DNA of 64,000 bases from Synanceia verrucosa (Eukaryota > Chordata > Actinopteri > Perciformes > Synanceiidae), in NCBI GenBank assembly GCA_029721515.1, contig CM056561.1, positions 17,966,635 to 18,030,634 on the forward strand, written 5' to 3'. The notes beneath the pieces are model-generated. The model was not told the DNA's origin, ran no database searches, and worked only from the letters and a program-made list of their open reading frames with translations. Of the stretch, positions 48,322 to 61,400 are shown in pieces. How positions within the stretch are numbered: position 1 is the first letter of the stretch; each line of letters begins with the position of its first letter. The translations under genes and the position numbers were made by a program.

Positions 48322-48322
<1 letters not shown>

Positions 48323-48354
<32 letters not shown>
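48323..48354. repeat. (TAGA)8 microsatellite
   Basis: Uninterrupted tetranucleotide repeat. Confidence 0.95.
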
Positions 48355-48355
<1 letters not shown>

Positions 48356-50731
48356 TAAGAGGGTCATCACTAGTTATGTTCTTCCTAAATATAAGCAATT
48401 ATAACCAAATTTTATTTTGAAACAAAATAAAATGATTGAATGAACTGTTATCCTATGTCTTGCCAGCTTTAGGCAACACAAAGATATTCAGTTCAACATT
48501 AATACTGTAAACACAGTGTGTCTAATGCTTCTCCATACCTTAGTTGCTTCGAGATAATAAATTACATATATATTGATACACACATCAATTACTGTAAATA
48601 ACATTTCCACATTGATGTAATATGGGTGGCATTAAGTTTCCCCCAAAACATGCATGTGAATGTATGTTACAAACTATTTACTACACAATAGGGAGATGGC
48701 GGTATTGTTGTTTATGATTGTTGTCTTAACCTCTAAAATACAGGGGTGACACTCTGGTCTAAAAGAATAAATCTTGCAGTGCATTTTTTATTCATGCATC
48801 TTTTATTTTTGCCTCAATTTAGATTTGAAGATAAGGGTTCAAATCCCAATCACATTTTATTATTCGATTAACGTAGGTACATGGATGAAATATTATGTTA
48901 CTTTATCAATTATATAAATGGATAGATAGACAGGTATCTCTATCCTATTTGTTGCTATGGAGCTAATTATTCATAAAGTAATAGGGTTAAGAGAAAGTGG
49001 CCTCTACCATCATCTCTCATGTGAACAGACTGACTGAGAGACATGATGGCTGACATTTCCTGGCAGGGTGCGCATCATTTGTCCAGAGGAACAGGGGCAG
49101 CTCAGTCCCAAATGCCATGGTGTGGGGTGCCCAGACAATGGGCTCAACGCTGGGCTATTATCCCCTGTGTCAGCAGGGATTGGCCTCCCATTTGAAGAGG
49201 TCCACTCGTCTGCATCCATGCCACTTTGAGGAGCATCATTAGGTGGGCCTGTCAATTTTCCAACCTAGTGTTATCTGGATGCTATAAATACTGTGCATCA
49301 TTCCTCCCTATATTTCCCTTCATGGCATCCATCTACCTGCCTGCAGTCCTGAGTAGATGCTCTGCTCTGCGCCAAATGATCTCTGTGAATTTGTGTTCAA
49401 TCACAATGGATGAAATAGTGATGCCTCCTGATGGCACAATTATATGTTTTTTATGATGCATCTTTGGAAACGCTGCGAAAAATTAAACATATTAGCACAT
49501 ATCTTTTATTTATGGACACATTTATTGCCCTTTCTGACCCTCTCTTAATTTCAGTCCAGCATAGATAGTGATGGGTGATGAGTAATATAACATAAAGCTG
49601 ATATACATCTGTTTAAATAGCACCTCTGTTGATCTTCTGCCAAACACCGGATAGGATTCAAGCAGGTAAATACTGCTGAATGTATAGTCAACTTCACGTC
49701 ACAGTGGATTTCTGCTGTACCTGATCAAACAGGCCTGTGAAGGGCCAAGACAGGCTTAGACCATCATTAGTCCATAGTGGGGTTGCAGACTACTAGTAGC
49801 TACCTCAGCTCATGGCCAAATTGGCTGGATGTCAGTCTGTCTGTGTCTTGTGAGGTGTTAAGAAGCCTAATGATGTCTGCTCTTGGCTGCTCCATTGTTT
49901 GGATGTTGATCTTCCTCTGCAGGTGATGTAGGCGGCTGAATGTTACTGGACTATAGTCAAACACAGTGAGAATATCAGTGATTTTTTACTTTTCATTCAT
50001 GTTAAATGACGGATGTGCCTAAGCAGATGTATTTTAACACAAGATGAAATCAAAGGCGTCAGATTTATGGTAAAGCCATGAATATTCCCATTAAAATGTT
50101 CCAATTTTGAGAAATGAGCCAGTGCAGAGGAATGAGTAGGTGAGAGATCTGAAGCTAGATTTGATCTTGTAATGTTTTGTTTGCACAGATTTATATATGG
50201 TGCTGTTTTGTGACACGTCTCTTGCTCACGCTTTTGGCTCGTCTTTAAACCCTCCCTTTGGCATTGCCAGACTATGTTATGTGGATTGCCTGTGAAGATG
50301 TGATATCTTGGAAGCACTCAGACTGCCCCTAGAGAATTGGCCTGTAAACCATCATTAGTGAGCGGAGAAGTGTAAGTCTTTAAAATGTTAGATCCAGCTG
50401 ACGTGCCATATAACCCCTTTTATTCCCAGTGACAAACCCAAACCATCTGAAATCATGTATAATTAGGGCGAGGCAAATCCAATTTCCTCCTTCCGAATGT
50501 AAGGTTCTCTAAATGCATTGAATTAATGATTTAGAAACATAAAGCAAATGCAGTGTTTCACAAAGATTTTTTCTGGATTCCGATCCCAATTAAACATGTG
50601 TTGTACAGATAACATTTTAAAGGGAACGTAATAAAAAATTCACTTTATAAGTGAATTCAGGCCGTCGCCATCTTGGTTCGTTGCAACCCGAAATAACTCG
50701 AGATGGTGGAACTGACTTGCTCTGCGAGCGT

Positions 50732-50987
50732 AGTCTGGCCAAGCTGCCTTGTAAACCGATTTCTCAGAGGGCAGGCATAACCCGTGTTTATCAAATCCCT
50801 CTGTGTGCTACTGGATGAAGCTTCAACCAATCAGACCACTCTTAAATCTGATGTATGCATAGCGACGGAAACTAGTGTGTCATTTCCTTAAACACGTCTC
50901 AGTCAAGCCATTGGAAATGCTAGATTTTCATTGGTCCCCATTTCTAGGTGAATCTGAAATCAAAGCTCACAGCAGCTTGGCCAGACT
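50732..50987. mobile_element. Probable MITE with 16-bp perfect inverted repeats
   Basis: agtctggccaagctgc (50732-50747) and its exact reverse complement gcagcttggccagact (50972-50987) enclose 224 bp. Outward of both arms there is a further weak inverse match (tgcgagcg on the left, the complement of 'ggtcgcaa' on the right), so the true ends may lie some bases outside. The interior has no coding frame and no recognised protein. Confidence 0.55.
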
Positions 50988-51305
50988 GACTTGGTCGCAA
51001 AATTTTGTGAAGCATCACAGGATGGGCCCAGACTAGGAACTAAGACATTTTCAGACATTTTTAGGCAAGAAAAATGTTATAATTAACTGTCATGAACTGA
51101 AAACACACTGTGAAAGGGTTAGCTGTAAGACAGAAACGCGGATAACTCCCTGAATGGACAACACAGTGCAAACCCTGCTCGTCTATTTGACTCTAAATGC
51201 GACCGTAATTCAATAAATGAACGTCATGCTGAACTGAAGAAGACATGAAAATAGTGAGTGAGTTTTTACAATGTTACAATGTTTACCGAGGTATTAAATC
51301 AAGTA

Positions 51306-51677
51306 GGGGTGGCAAGGTGGTGTAGTGGTTAGCACTGTCGCTTCACAGCAAGAAGATACCGGGTTTGATTCCCGGCCCGGGGCCTTTCTGTGTGGAGTTT
51401 GCATGTTCTCCCCGTGTCTGCGTGGGTTCTCTCCGGGTACTCCGGCTTCTTCCCACCATCCAAAAACATGCATGGGGATTAGGTTAATTGGCTATTTTAA
51501 ATTGCCAGTAGGTGTGAATGTGAGTGTGAGTGGTTGTCTGTCTCTATGTGTCCTGTGATGAGGTGGTGACTTGTCCAGGGTGTACCCTGCCTTTCACCCT
51601 AAGACAGCTGGGATAGGCTCCAGCCCCCCCACGACCCTATGAGAGGAAAAGCGGTAGATAATGGATGGATGGATGAA
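51306..51677 (+). mobile_element. tRNA-like SINE-type element of teleosts
   Basis: The 5' part is tRNA-like: an exact A box (TGGTGTAGTGG at 51318-51328, fits TRGYNNARNNG) and a B box with one mismatch (GGTTTGATTCC at 51362-51372). The body has the stretches 'gcatgttctccccgtgtctg', 'cgtgggtt' and 'gggataggctccag', which I recognise from a very abundant teleost repeat, and the tail is tandem (ATGG)n. Possible 6-bp target duplications (aaatca at 51296-51301 and 51676-51681) are weak. A frame reading through it is not a gene. Confidence 0.75.
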
Positions 51678-54600
51678 ATCACTGAACGTGTTCTGGTAGA
51701 AACTAAAAATATAAGTATGAATATGAAAATGAGTATGATATATCACTTAATTTGTTTGTTTGATTTTAGATGTGACAGATTGAACCCAAAAGACTTGCAG
51801 CAAAGTATTGGGATTTTGTCTTTCTGATCTTGTGGACTTAAAAAGCCCTGATTTTTGATGCAGTCACTGCAAGACGGAATTTCATATTTAGCTTTGACAT
51901 CTTTGACAATTGGCGGGGAGAGAGAGAGAGACAACCTTCACAACTTTCAAGCTCACATAAAAGTTAGATCAGTTGTATTTTTAAAGGTGCAAAGGGAAGT
52001 CACCATACTCAGCTGAATCAACATTTCAAAGTCTTTGTGGAGCCCTTGACTTTTGTGGCAGATCACAGAGGAGTGGATTGGCAAGACTCATTTACATCGT
52101 TCAGAAACTGCTAGCTGGTCCTACTTGAAAAGAAAGATACCCTTTACAGAGCTTCAATATAACCTTTTGTCTCATACTCCGCAGAGTAAAATGTAAAATA
52201 AATAAATAGTTAGGAACATGAGAAACAGTTGTAAATATATACATCTTACATATAGGCATGTAATTTAAAAGCAAAGAATGGAACAGGTAGAGATGTTAAG
52301 TTTTCCTCTTATTAATGTTGCTAAAAAAAGAACTTTGAGTGACTCCTTGTGCGAGCCAGATCTGTGGACCTGTCAGTTGATTAGTCCTCTTGATTACCAT
52401 TTATAAGAGGCCCCAGTGCTCTATTATTTGCATTCCTATTTAGCCATGATTTTGCAGAGGGCACACCGTGATTAAACTTGTCAAGAGGCCTGATTGACAG
52501 GGTCACATCTTCACATTCCATTCTGCTGAAATGAGAAAAAAGAGAAAATAAAATAGACACTGGATGTGTCAGCTTCCCTTCCCTTTCCTTTTCCTCTCCC
52601 ACCAAGCTCAACAAACTCCCCCCACCCCCCCCTTACAATCTCCGTCAGGAATGTTTTAATTTTAGGGATAGATTCTGCCTGTCAAGCGAGGCTCGATGGC
52701 CTGTAGTTCAGCCGATGAGATGTGATGGGTGTAAAACAATATAAAAAAACGAGTTGGAGATGGGAGAGAACAAAGAGGAAAAGAGCTCACTTTATTGGAC
52801 AGATTTAATTACACTGAATAGAGATTAAGGCAGGCAATCCACTGAGGTGTGAAATTAACCCTTGATTACTGATGAAGCTCTGAACGGAGGCTGAAAACAA
52901 CAGTTAAAAAAAGATTGACCACTTGGAAGTGGTAATTATTTCAGATATCACCTTTTTTTCTTCTCCTTCTTCGTCTCCAAATCTGGATAGGTAATGTTAG
53001 CATGTATGAATGAAATGAGGAGAGGTAACTACATTATTAACCAGGCTGAAAACGCTAACAGAGAGAGACTTGACATGATCTGAAATCTAGCAGCTTGCTT
53101 GCATCAGAGATAACTAACCTTTCTGTTAGACTGGGCTCTTCCCCTGGAGGGGAGCAAGGCCATGGAGGGGAAGAAAAATACAATTAAAAATGCAGAAATT
53201 AGTTGATGCAATCTGCTCTCTCTAAATGATGTTGTGGACTCGTTCTCATGAAATTCTCACTGTGTGATCTACATTTAGAAAAATGACAGCTGTGGGTTGC
53301 AGATACCTGAAAGAATTTTTTAAACTAAATTATGCTTTACGCAGTTTGAAATCTCTGGATAATTCAACTGATAGATAATAATAGATAATTTTTACTAGAT
53401 AGATAATAATTCACTGAAAGAACTTCTATTACAAAATAAAAGAATCAAACATAGCAGCTGTGTTTCTAGCACATGCAGTGATATTTACTCATCTTACTGT
53501 CACCATACATTATCGTCCAGGAGGGGAAATGGGACATTCTCACATTCAGACCTGATGTTCACAACCAAATGCACTGCCCCGACGAGGCTAGCTGTTCGTA
53601 TAATTAGCAGTAATTAATGAACAGAAAGCCAAGACTCGTTTGTATTTTAAATGATCTTAAATGAACCCATTAGCACTTGTCATAGCCCTGTACACTAAAC
53701 AGCATGAGTTCAATTAGATTTTTTGTCATATTAAAGTGGTTTTCCGACGCCACATTTGAAGTCTTCCAGTTGCACTTCTTTTCAAATTATCTACAATATG
53801 GCTCCGCCAAAATCTCTCCCGTGCCATAAGGCTTCAGGCCTGTGCGCTGAAGTTATAAATATTCTGGGATATTTATATTTTGGAATACACTTTGCACTGT
53901 CTGTTATTCGGGGAAAAAATGTGTTCAGTGCAATGTATTATATTGGGTAGCTGGGCTAAACCACCACTGCCTACCTCTTATCCCTAACTGAGCGTGCATG
54001 ACAGCATGCATACAATAAAATATGTACCCTGTCTTGTACATTTCATTCCCCGGTGTTGAGCAGACAAGGGAGGAGGACAGAGAGGAGAAATAAAGTGCCA
54101 TAATGAATCTAAGAGGCATAATTCATTCTGATCAAACGCACTCAGGGATGAGTCATGCTCCGGTGAACCTTCTGACCACTGATGTGTCTGCAGCAGGGAC
54201 GAGGATGAGGCGGGATTGACGAGCACACATAAATTCTAATTATTCCCAATGTATGCGATCCTGCAAATGGCCGTCCTCGCAGTGGTGGCCGACAACGGTT
54301 CCCTCTAACAAACCAACCCCCCCCCTTCTCAAACTGTCCCTTCGGAGCTTTTATGAAGAGCTCTGGCTGTAAACCTGGGACAGGAGCTATAGAGCAGAAG
54401 GAATGAAAGCAGCGGGTCGTGTAGTTGCTGCAGAAGGGAGAAAAACACGCCGGCTCTGGTGCTGGGGAAAGAAAGGTACGATGATCAATTAATCCAGGCA
54501 GTAATTGGATGAGTGTGTATGTAAAGCGGTAATGCTGTAATGAAAGTCATCCATTGTGCACATTCTCTCCCTGGCCGGTGAACCATCCCCCTCATCATCC

Positions 54601-55239
54601 TCTGGATCTCAGGTGCTTAGCCATGCAAATCTCTCTGACAGCCCAGTACATCTCTGTCTGCCTAATTGGACAGTATAGAGTTGTTTATGGATATTGCAGA
54701 CATTTAGGACTCAGTTGGGGGCTGCTCAAAAATCATTAGCAAACGGCCCCTGTTACTGGACTGTCAGCTTCACTTCACCGACGTCAAAGCACTGCCATAA
54801 AAAAATGTTTGTGTCTGTCAACAACGGGGGAAAGGCTCTCTTTAAATGGAGCAGCATACTTGCTGAACATTCAAACATGTTATGAAATGAGAGTATCTGG
54901 ATTCTAGCAGCTTGTTATATCAGTCCTACCGTTTTTGATGTGTAAGCGAGCGCGATGGTTTTATTGTTAATTAGAAAAACACTCCCATCTGTAGAATTTG
55001 CAGCAGTGGATATTTACAGATGACAGCTATAAGAATATACTACTTCTAAATATTGAGTTTTTACTCCCTCACACTCAATTATTGTCCATATTTTGGTTGA
55101 AGATTTTAAGGAGCATTTCTATTGCCTCTGTATAGCTCTCTGCATGGTGTTGTCTCGTAGCTAACAGCGCTAACAAAGCTACTCAGATAACATATGTTGG
55201 TTTTAGCTATGAAGTAAGTCATTTCTTCCAGTGTGTACC
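51678..55239. other. Intergenic non-coding DNA, no gene seen
   Basis: No exon, RNA gene or clear transposon. C-rich runs occur at 52618-52632 and 54317-54326, and short GATA-type repeats near 53370-53410. Confidence 0.5.
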
Positions 55240-55617
55240 ATTTCAGGGATGTGGTGCATCATATTAATAACAGTGTTTTCATTTGCATAAAATATAATCT
55301 AAAACTAAGAATCGTTGTGTTTTTGTCAGTTTAGAATGAGCCTTTCACAGATACACTTCACGCAGTCCGCCATGTTGCTCCATCATGTTTCTACAGTTGC
55401 CATGGTAGCACCAGCTGTCATTTGACTTCTGTTACCCTTGAAGTATTGTTGTTATGGTATGGATGGCCTATGAGCGTGGAGAACAACATTATCACAGTTT
55501 TGCCCTTAATCTACCTCAGTTTTGGAAAGGGAATGGTGAGTTTAGGGATATTAATTTGGTTGCAATCTGCACCCACACCACTAGATACTGCTAAATCCTA
55601 CATACTGCACCTTTAAA
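55240..55617 (+). repeat. Teleost MITE-like interspersed repeat
   Basis: Ordered blocks 'taagaatcgttgtgttttt', 'ttagaatgagcc', 'cgcagtccgccatgttg', 'ggttgcaatctgcaccc' and the end 'taaatcctacatactgcacc' followed by 'tttaaa' match a repeat I know from many percomorph genomes. The left boundary is uncertain and may lie further upstream. Confidence 0.6.
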
Positions 55618-56199
55618 TCATTAGTCCACCAACAGAGAGAAGAAAAGGGTACTCCAGCAATGCGGTATTAAACTTTGGGTCACTTGCGAGAGACACATTT
55701 TAAAAAAGGCAGATAGCAAGATATTTGTAACTTTTATTCTCCAGTTTTAGTCATGCTTTAAAAATGCTGGATCAATTCCCATAATGCAACTCAATTGCTT
55801 CTTTCATTAGAATTTCTCTGGCTGTTAAATGCCCTCATCTTTCACACTCTGTTTATTGACTATTCTGTCAAATATTTGGGGTCTCAAACCTGACCCAAAA
55901 TAATCTCCATGACAATGTAAACTGACCCTTGTAATAACAATTTTTATAACCAGTAGATAGATTGAGTGACTGGTCTAAAAATAACTGGTCCAGCTTCTAA
56001 AATGTGAATATTAATTGTAAAAAAAAAAAAACCACACCATGATATTCTTTTTGTTTCAAGTCCAATAGGTTCAATTTAATGTCCTGCTTTATCAAAGAAC
56101 AAAATGTCTTTAAAAGACTCAGGTAAATAAGTCAACATAGAATGTACAACCACTTCTCAGTTAAACCCTTGAACACCTCTTTCTCTACCTAGGCCTCAC
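55618..56199. other. Intergenic non-coding DNA, no gene seen
   Basis: AT-rich; a 13-base A tract lies at 56019-56031. Nothing else recognised. Confidence 0.5.
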
Positions 56200-56501
56200 T
56201 TTTCAACAAAATATGAAAGCGGTTCTACACCACTCATGGAGCTCCCACTGGCTCCGATCACAAGCTGCAGGTTTCGCTTATGAATGTTCAAACTGAAGGC
56301 ATTCTGATTTGCATGGCTGAACACTGCGAGGCAGGGGAACGGGTCAGAGGGACTCCAGGCACAAGCTTTTAGGAGGGATGAAGCTGTGTCAGGCTGCACG
56401 GGGGTGATGGCCTCATTGCACTGGTGTGACCTCGCCCACAGCGTGAACAAGAAATAGGAGCTGGAGGGCTCTGATAAGATCACACACCTGATGGTGTAGT
56501 C
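56200..56501 (-). CDS. Speculative orphan exon of unknown gene (minus strand)
   Basis: On the minus strand a TTTGCAG acceptor lies just before 56501 and a GTGAGG donor begins at 56199. The 302 bases between are open in one frame (about 100 codons, beginning DYTIRCVILSEPSSSYFLF), with relatively GC-rich third positions in the first two thirds. A short part (ACAWSPSDPFPCLAVFSHAN, then NAFSL and NLQLVIG) is faintly reminiscent of pentraxin/laminin-G-like folds, but this is an impression and not a match. No adjoining exon was found on either side, and frames of 100 codons are expected by chance in a window this size. It may be no gene at all. Confidence 0.18.
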
Positions 56502-58289
56502 CTGCAAACATCACAGAATTCACACAGTGATGACTGAGATTAATCGTCAAAGTTATTTATTAGTGGTCATTAACACAAAGCCATTTCAAAGACAAACCTT
56601 CAGCCAGCGGTAATGGCAGTGTCATCAAGCAGTCTTCCATTTTTGCAGAGGGACTGTTTTATCATTGCACTTATCTCTGTCAGGATGCAAATATACCAGA
56701 CGATTGATCGGAGTGACCACCGAAAGAGACTTTACGCAATGGGCAAAAACTGGTGACAAGACAAGGGTAAATTCAGAAGCTGGTGCTCACTCTTAACTCT
56801 CTTTTTTTTCTTCGTCTCTCTGGCTCTTTAAACCAATCAATGGCAAACCAGTGTCTATTGTCTGTTCTGTGCTCAGGCCACTGCCCTCCTCCAGCACCCC
56901 CCATTACAGAAATGTTTCTTCCCATCAGTGCCTTTACTTATCACTTCCCGGGTGACATTGAACTTCCTATGCCCCGGCCGCCGAGACACATCTCTGAACT
57001 CACACAATTACTCTTCATCCCCACTAACAATTTAGTAATGAAGTATTGATTTCCAGATTCCTCTCTTATGGATGATATTAGATTTTGTTTGATAAACTGT
57101 GCCTGGGCCCTCTAATCTGCACTGTCCCTTTTCCCACTGTCTGTAAAACAAAGTGCCACTGGAGAGATAATGACCGGGGAACATCGATGAACTCATTTCA
57201 TCAATTTGTAACACTTGACAATGAAAAAGGGCAGGCATTTTTCAAGCGGCAATGTCAAAGTTTATTGCTCTGGGTACGGTCTTATTGGAAGCCAGACATC
57301 TTGAGCAGCGTTCGGCTCTAATTTATGGGCCCCACTGTGCCAGTTACTTTTAAAGGAAATGTTTGGATACTGGGAGGATATTAGTGTTGCACCTGGGCTG
57401 TCTGATTTCCAGGGCCACCAGGGATTCATGTGTCATGTTAGACAATGCAAAAACAGGACAGGAGAGGAGGCTGAGACTCTGGCGATTCTCTACGTGAGAA
57501 AATGCCATTTAGGGCATAAATCATGCCGAGATGTTGCAGGCAAGTCATACATTCGCTGACATAAGAGCCACATAAAGGGTTGAATGTTTTCTGGATGAAC
57601 GGTGTTCTGAAAGGCATCATAGCTGACAAAAATCGAAAAAATATTAGTGTGAATTTAATTTCTGTTCATTTGAGTCACGCAGTTTTAGGTATACAGTGAA
57701 GACTATTCTTCCTTCTAATAAGAAATAAAATAGCTTTCATCTTAAATCAAGATTATCAGTTACATGGGGTTTACTTTAGTAATTGTAAGGAAATCTCTTT
57801 CAGAAAGTAGGTTAAGGTCTGACTTAAGTTGCCATGGACACGTGTTGCTCCAGGCTAGCATTTATGATGTGTTTATCTGGCCTTATATCATTTTATAATC
57901 TCTACACAGTATCCAAGTGTCGTCCATTCAGAATGTATCCAGGCCCCGTGCAGCCTGAAATTGTTAAATCAGTACCCAATATCCAATCTAAATAGAAAAA
58001 ACACACACATACACACAAAACAAGAAATATCACATTGACGTGAGAGTGAAAGTGAGAGTCTTTGACACTTGAGATTTAGCTGAGGTGCCTCTCTTCTTGA
58101 TCATCTTTGAATGGAAGATGACCCCCTCTGTTGAATTGTTTAAACTTTCTCTTAATTTTTCATCTAGTGCGATCATCAGGTCACATTTTATTTTTTTTCC
58201 AGTATTTTGGTTTATGACCAAATACCTAGATCTAATGACATTCCCATTCCCTCAGATGCATGTATGTAAGCATTCTTAACAAAGCGAGG
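56502..58289. other. Intergenic non-coding DNA, candidate regulatory stretch at 57040-57420
   Basis: No exon recognised. The stretch at about 57040-57420 is non-repetitive, of balanced composition and dense in TAATTT/TTTGTAA-like motifs, a pattern often seen in conserved developmental enhancers; conservation was not testable. Confidence 0.4.
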
Positions 58290-58420
58290 GAGCACATCAG
58301 CATGTCAGCATTGAGAGTGTGCTGAAGTGCTAGTGTTAGCATTTAGCTCAAAGCCGTGGCGTGTCCAAGCACAGCCTCACAGAGCCACTAGCATGACTGG
58401 AGACTCTAGAGCTTGTCAAA
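58290..58420 (+). repeat. Fragment of teleost 'gctaacatg'-type interspersed repeat
   Basis: 'gtgttagcatttagctcaaa' and 'cacagcctcacagagcca' with 'ctagcatg' match a repeat widespread in percomorph fish. The longer copy at 62401 is from the same or a related family. Confidence 0.55.
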
Positions 58421-61400
58421 ACAGACTAGAATTAGTCTGATCTTATCAGCTCTGGGTTCTGTGTTGGCTTTATGAGAGAGATTATTTCTGGTTTAGCTCC
58501 TTCGGTTCATTCAAGGCAGGCTTTTCACAATAAAGGTGTGAACAGTTACAGCTTATTATAGTTTCTTTTGCAAATCCCAAAAGTTACAGGTTGAGAAATC
58601 TCATCTGTGTTTGGGTGATGAGTGAAGAAACACTGCCGAATTGTTGCCTTTAGATTAGTTTATCTTCCTGAAGATCACAGAGACTATATTTTACACAAAT
58701 CATCGCACCATTTTGCAGACTTTGTATTTTAGCATTAAAACATATAGCGTATGTGCTGCATCCCTGTATTCTCAATAACCCCTAGCAGTGTCTCCTTTAT
58801 GTGTGCTCCTGTACAGACAATTTATCTGGTGCAAAGTCAAATCATTTATTTCCCCTCATTCATCCTGATAGAATGAGAGACCCGAGGAACAACAGCCAAT
58901 TTAGACCGAAAATCCCAGTTCAGCTCAGGGTAATCTGATTTCTCTGCTCCCCAGAAATCTACATGTATAGTGCTTATCAACTGGATTACTGGCAGGTAGG
59001 AAAAATAACCCAATTTGAGGTTACTTGTTTCTCTGTGTGTAGTATTCAGTGTCACATCGTATTAGAAGAGGAGAGCTATTGCTCTGTGGAGTGGATGCGT
59101 AACTTCCGCACTCCTCCTTTCTGAGATCTGGCTACTCATTCATTTGTCTGTTGCTGTTTTTTGTTGTTGTTTTTTTTTGCATTGCACTCTCTCACATCTC
59201 ATAGTATAATAATGTGATCAAATGTGCTGCAAACAGATTTTTTTCTTTTAGAAAAGGACACTGTCTTCTAGGCTGTGTAGAGGAAGGGTGGTCCTGCTCT
59301 GATCCCAGCATGGACTATAAGGGTTTTTTTCCCCACACTCCCCTATCTGTGGATAGAATATGGGGTTGAGTATGGGTTGTGGTAATGGATGACCACTGGC
59401 CACGTACCCTCACCACCGCAGAGGTCAATCTCCCTGGAACCAGAGCAGCACTCCCTCCAAGGTGATTATTGATAAAGGATGACACACCAATGTAGACAAA
59501 GGAGAAATTATACTCTGGGGCCAATCACTGGCTCTTCTCTGGTTTCTGGAGACAGAGACCTTGCTTAATGTATAAATACTGTGGTGGGACACTATTCCCA
59601 TACCGATTGAGTGACTATAAAAGAAACGGAGTGGAAACCATCAGGGATGCAGGGAGCCATGTCAGTTTCCTTTAGCCACAGTCCTCTTAATATCTTTTTA
59701 AAGGAAACAATCATCTTTCCTGATGAACCAAAATGTCCTGTCACAGTCAAGGTCAACGACAGCGAGAGCACACGTCCACACACATACAGACACACAACTA
59801 TACAGTAAATGCATCATGTGTTCAACTGTGCATCATGTCCTCTCGTTTCCACTGTAGGGTACTTCTCCATCTCAAGGTGCTGAAAGGCAGATGCACATAA
59901 TATGTTTCTCATGTGTTGGCTAGATACATCACATTAACATCTTAATATAGCCTTCAGGCACTTCTATTTCAATTTGGTTTATGTTCATAATCATATCAAT
60001 AGACTGGAGAGTAAATTAACTCCCTCATTTGGAATCTATTGGCAGCATATACACAATGAGTAAATTGTGTCTAACATACTGTAATGTAGTTGAAAACAAA
60101 TATAAGGATGTTTTAAGTGTCTATTTGTTCTTTGCAATAAGTCATTCTATGAGGCGTTCATAACTGGTTGATGAACAACTAATAATAAATGTTTGATAAT
60201 AAGGCATTTTATACTCTGATCATATATAATTATAGATGTTTTGAACACAAAACTGTTTTAACTTGCCCTTGAGTGATTTGCAAAGTATATAAATATTTTA
60301 CAGTTAGTTAGTTATGAATGTGTTAATCATCATTCATAATGTGCTAAAAATGTCTTTCTTTTTATGGTAATAAAAACCAGACAAGTATGTTTCCAAACAT
60401 GAATAAGTATGATCTGGTGAATTTGCTAATATAAATAACCATCAGTTCTAGTGAACAGGGGGCACATTCATGCCCAGCAAAAATAAACCTCATGTCTAAT
60501 AGAAACTATCATGACTCATATTGCATACAAGTAATCTATGTTAACATTTTATGTGCATTTATCTGTGTTAAAAACACAACTTGTGTTAACTTTACTTTAG
60601 GGAATGAATAGTTGCTTAACTTAATACAGCATTAATATGTATTTATTTGTGAATGGATCCTGGGGTTATCTGGATAACTTCATCCTCTGAACAAGCCTTT
60701 TTCACATGAATCCATGTTTCAGTTTTGTACAGTTCCAGTTGAGTTATTCCGATATCAGCACCTTGGAACAGTTTCTAATCATTATCAGCAGAAATTACAC
60801 CCTGATTGTGTTGTATAGATATTCAATCTCCAACAGCACAGTCCTTTTTTTAATTAATAAAGATGAATGTATGGATGCACATGATTAAATTAAGGTTTGA
60901 ATTGTTTGTACATACATTATAATATTTCATCACAAAACTATAATTTTTAAACTGAAGTAAAGATACACAACATATTTGATCATAAATGCTGTTCACAGCT
61001 GATTACACACATTACAAAAGAGTTCCCTGTGTCTGTTTACAACTACATTATAGTGTGTTATCAGTCATTTATTAATTGTTTATGTACTGATAATACATGC
61101 TACATAGATGATAAAGATAATGTGTTGCTCTGAATCTTAGCGTATATAATGTGGAGCAAAGCAGTTCTTATTGACAATGTAACAGATAATGAATATGTCT
61201 TGAAAAGCATTACATGCGATTGTCCACGGTGCATAAGGTGCATAGAAGTGAGTAAATCTGAGGTGACTTTGCACGTATTCTTACTGCGCTGTAGCTTGTT
61301 GATTAGAGCTGTAAGACGTGGAAACTCAGGAAAAAAAACAGTTGCTTAGGAGGTGCCATGTCCTACCAATCACTCTCCCCTTCTAAAGGGGCTCCAATGG

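Larger units (their letters stand above)
42301..50640. other. Intergenic non-coding DNA, no gene seen
   Basis: No exon or RNA gene recognised. It contains a GATG/poly-G tract at 43093-43118 and a (TAGA)n repeat at 48323-48354. Stretches at about 46430-46560, 47460-47700 and 48960-49500 are non-repetitive, of balanced composition and rich in homeodomain-like motifs, and could be conserved regulatory elements. Confidence 0.45.

Noticed and set aside
48323..48354. Possible GATA-factor binding array
   Set aside because: It is a plain (TAGA)n microsatellite.
51325..51558. Open frame starting from GTG inside the SINE
   Set aside because: It lies wholly within a known type of non-coding repeat, and the tRNA-like boxes mark it as a SINE and not a tRNA gene.
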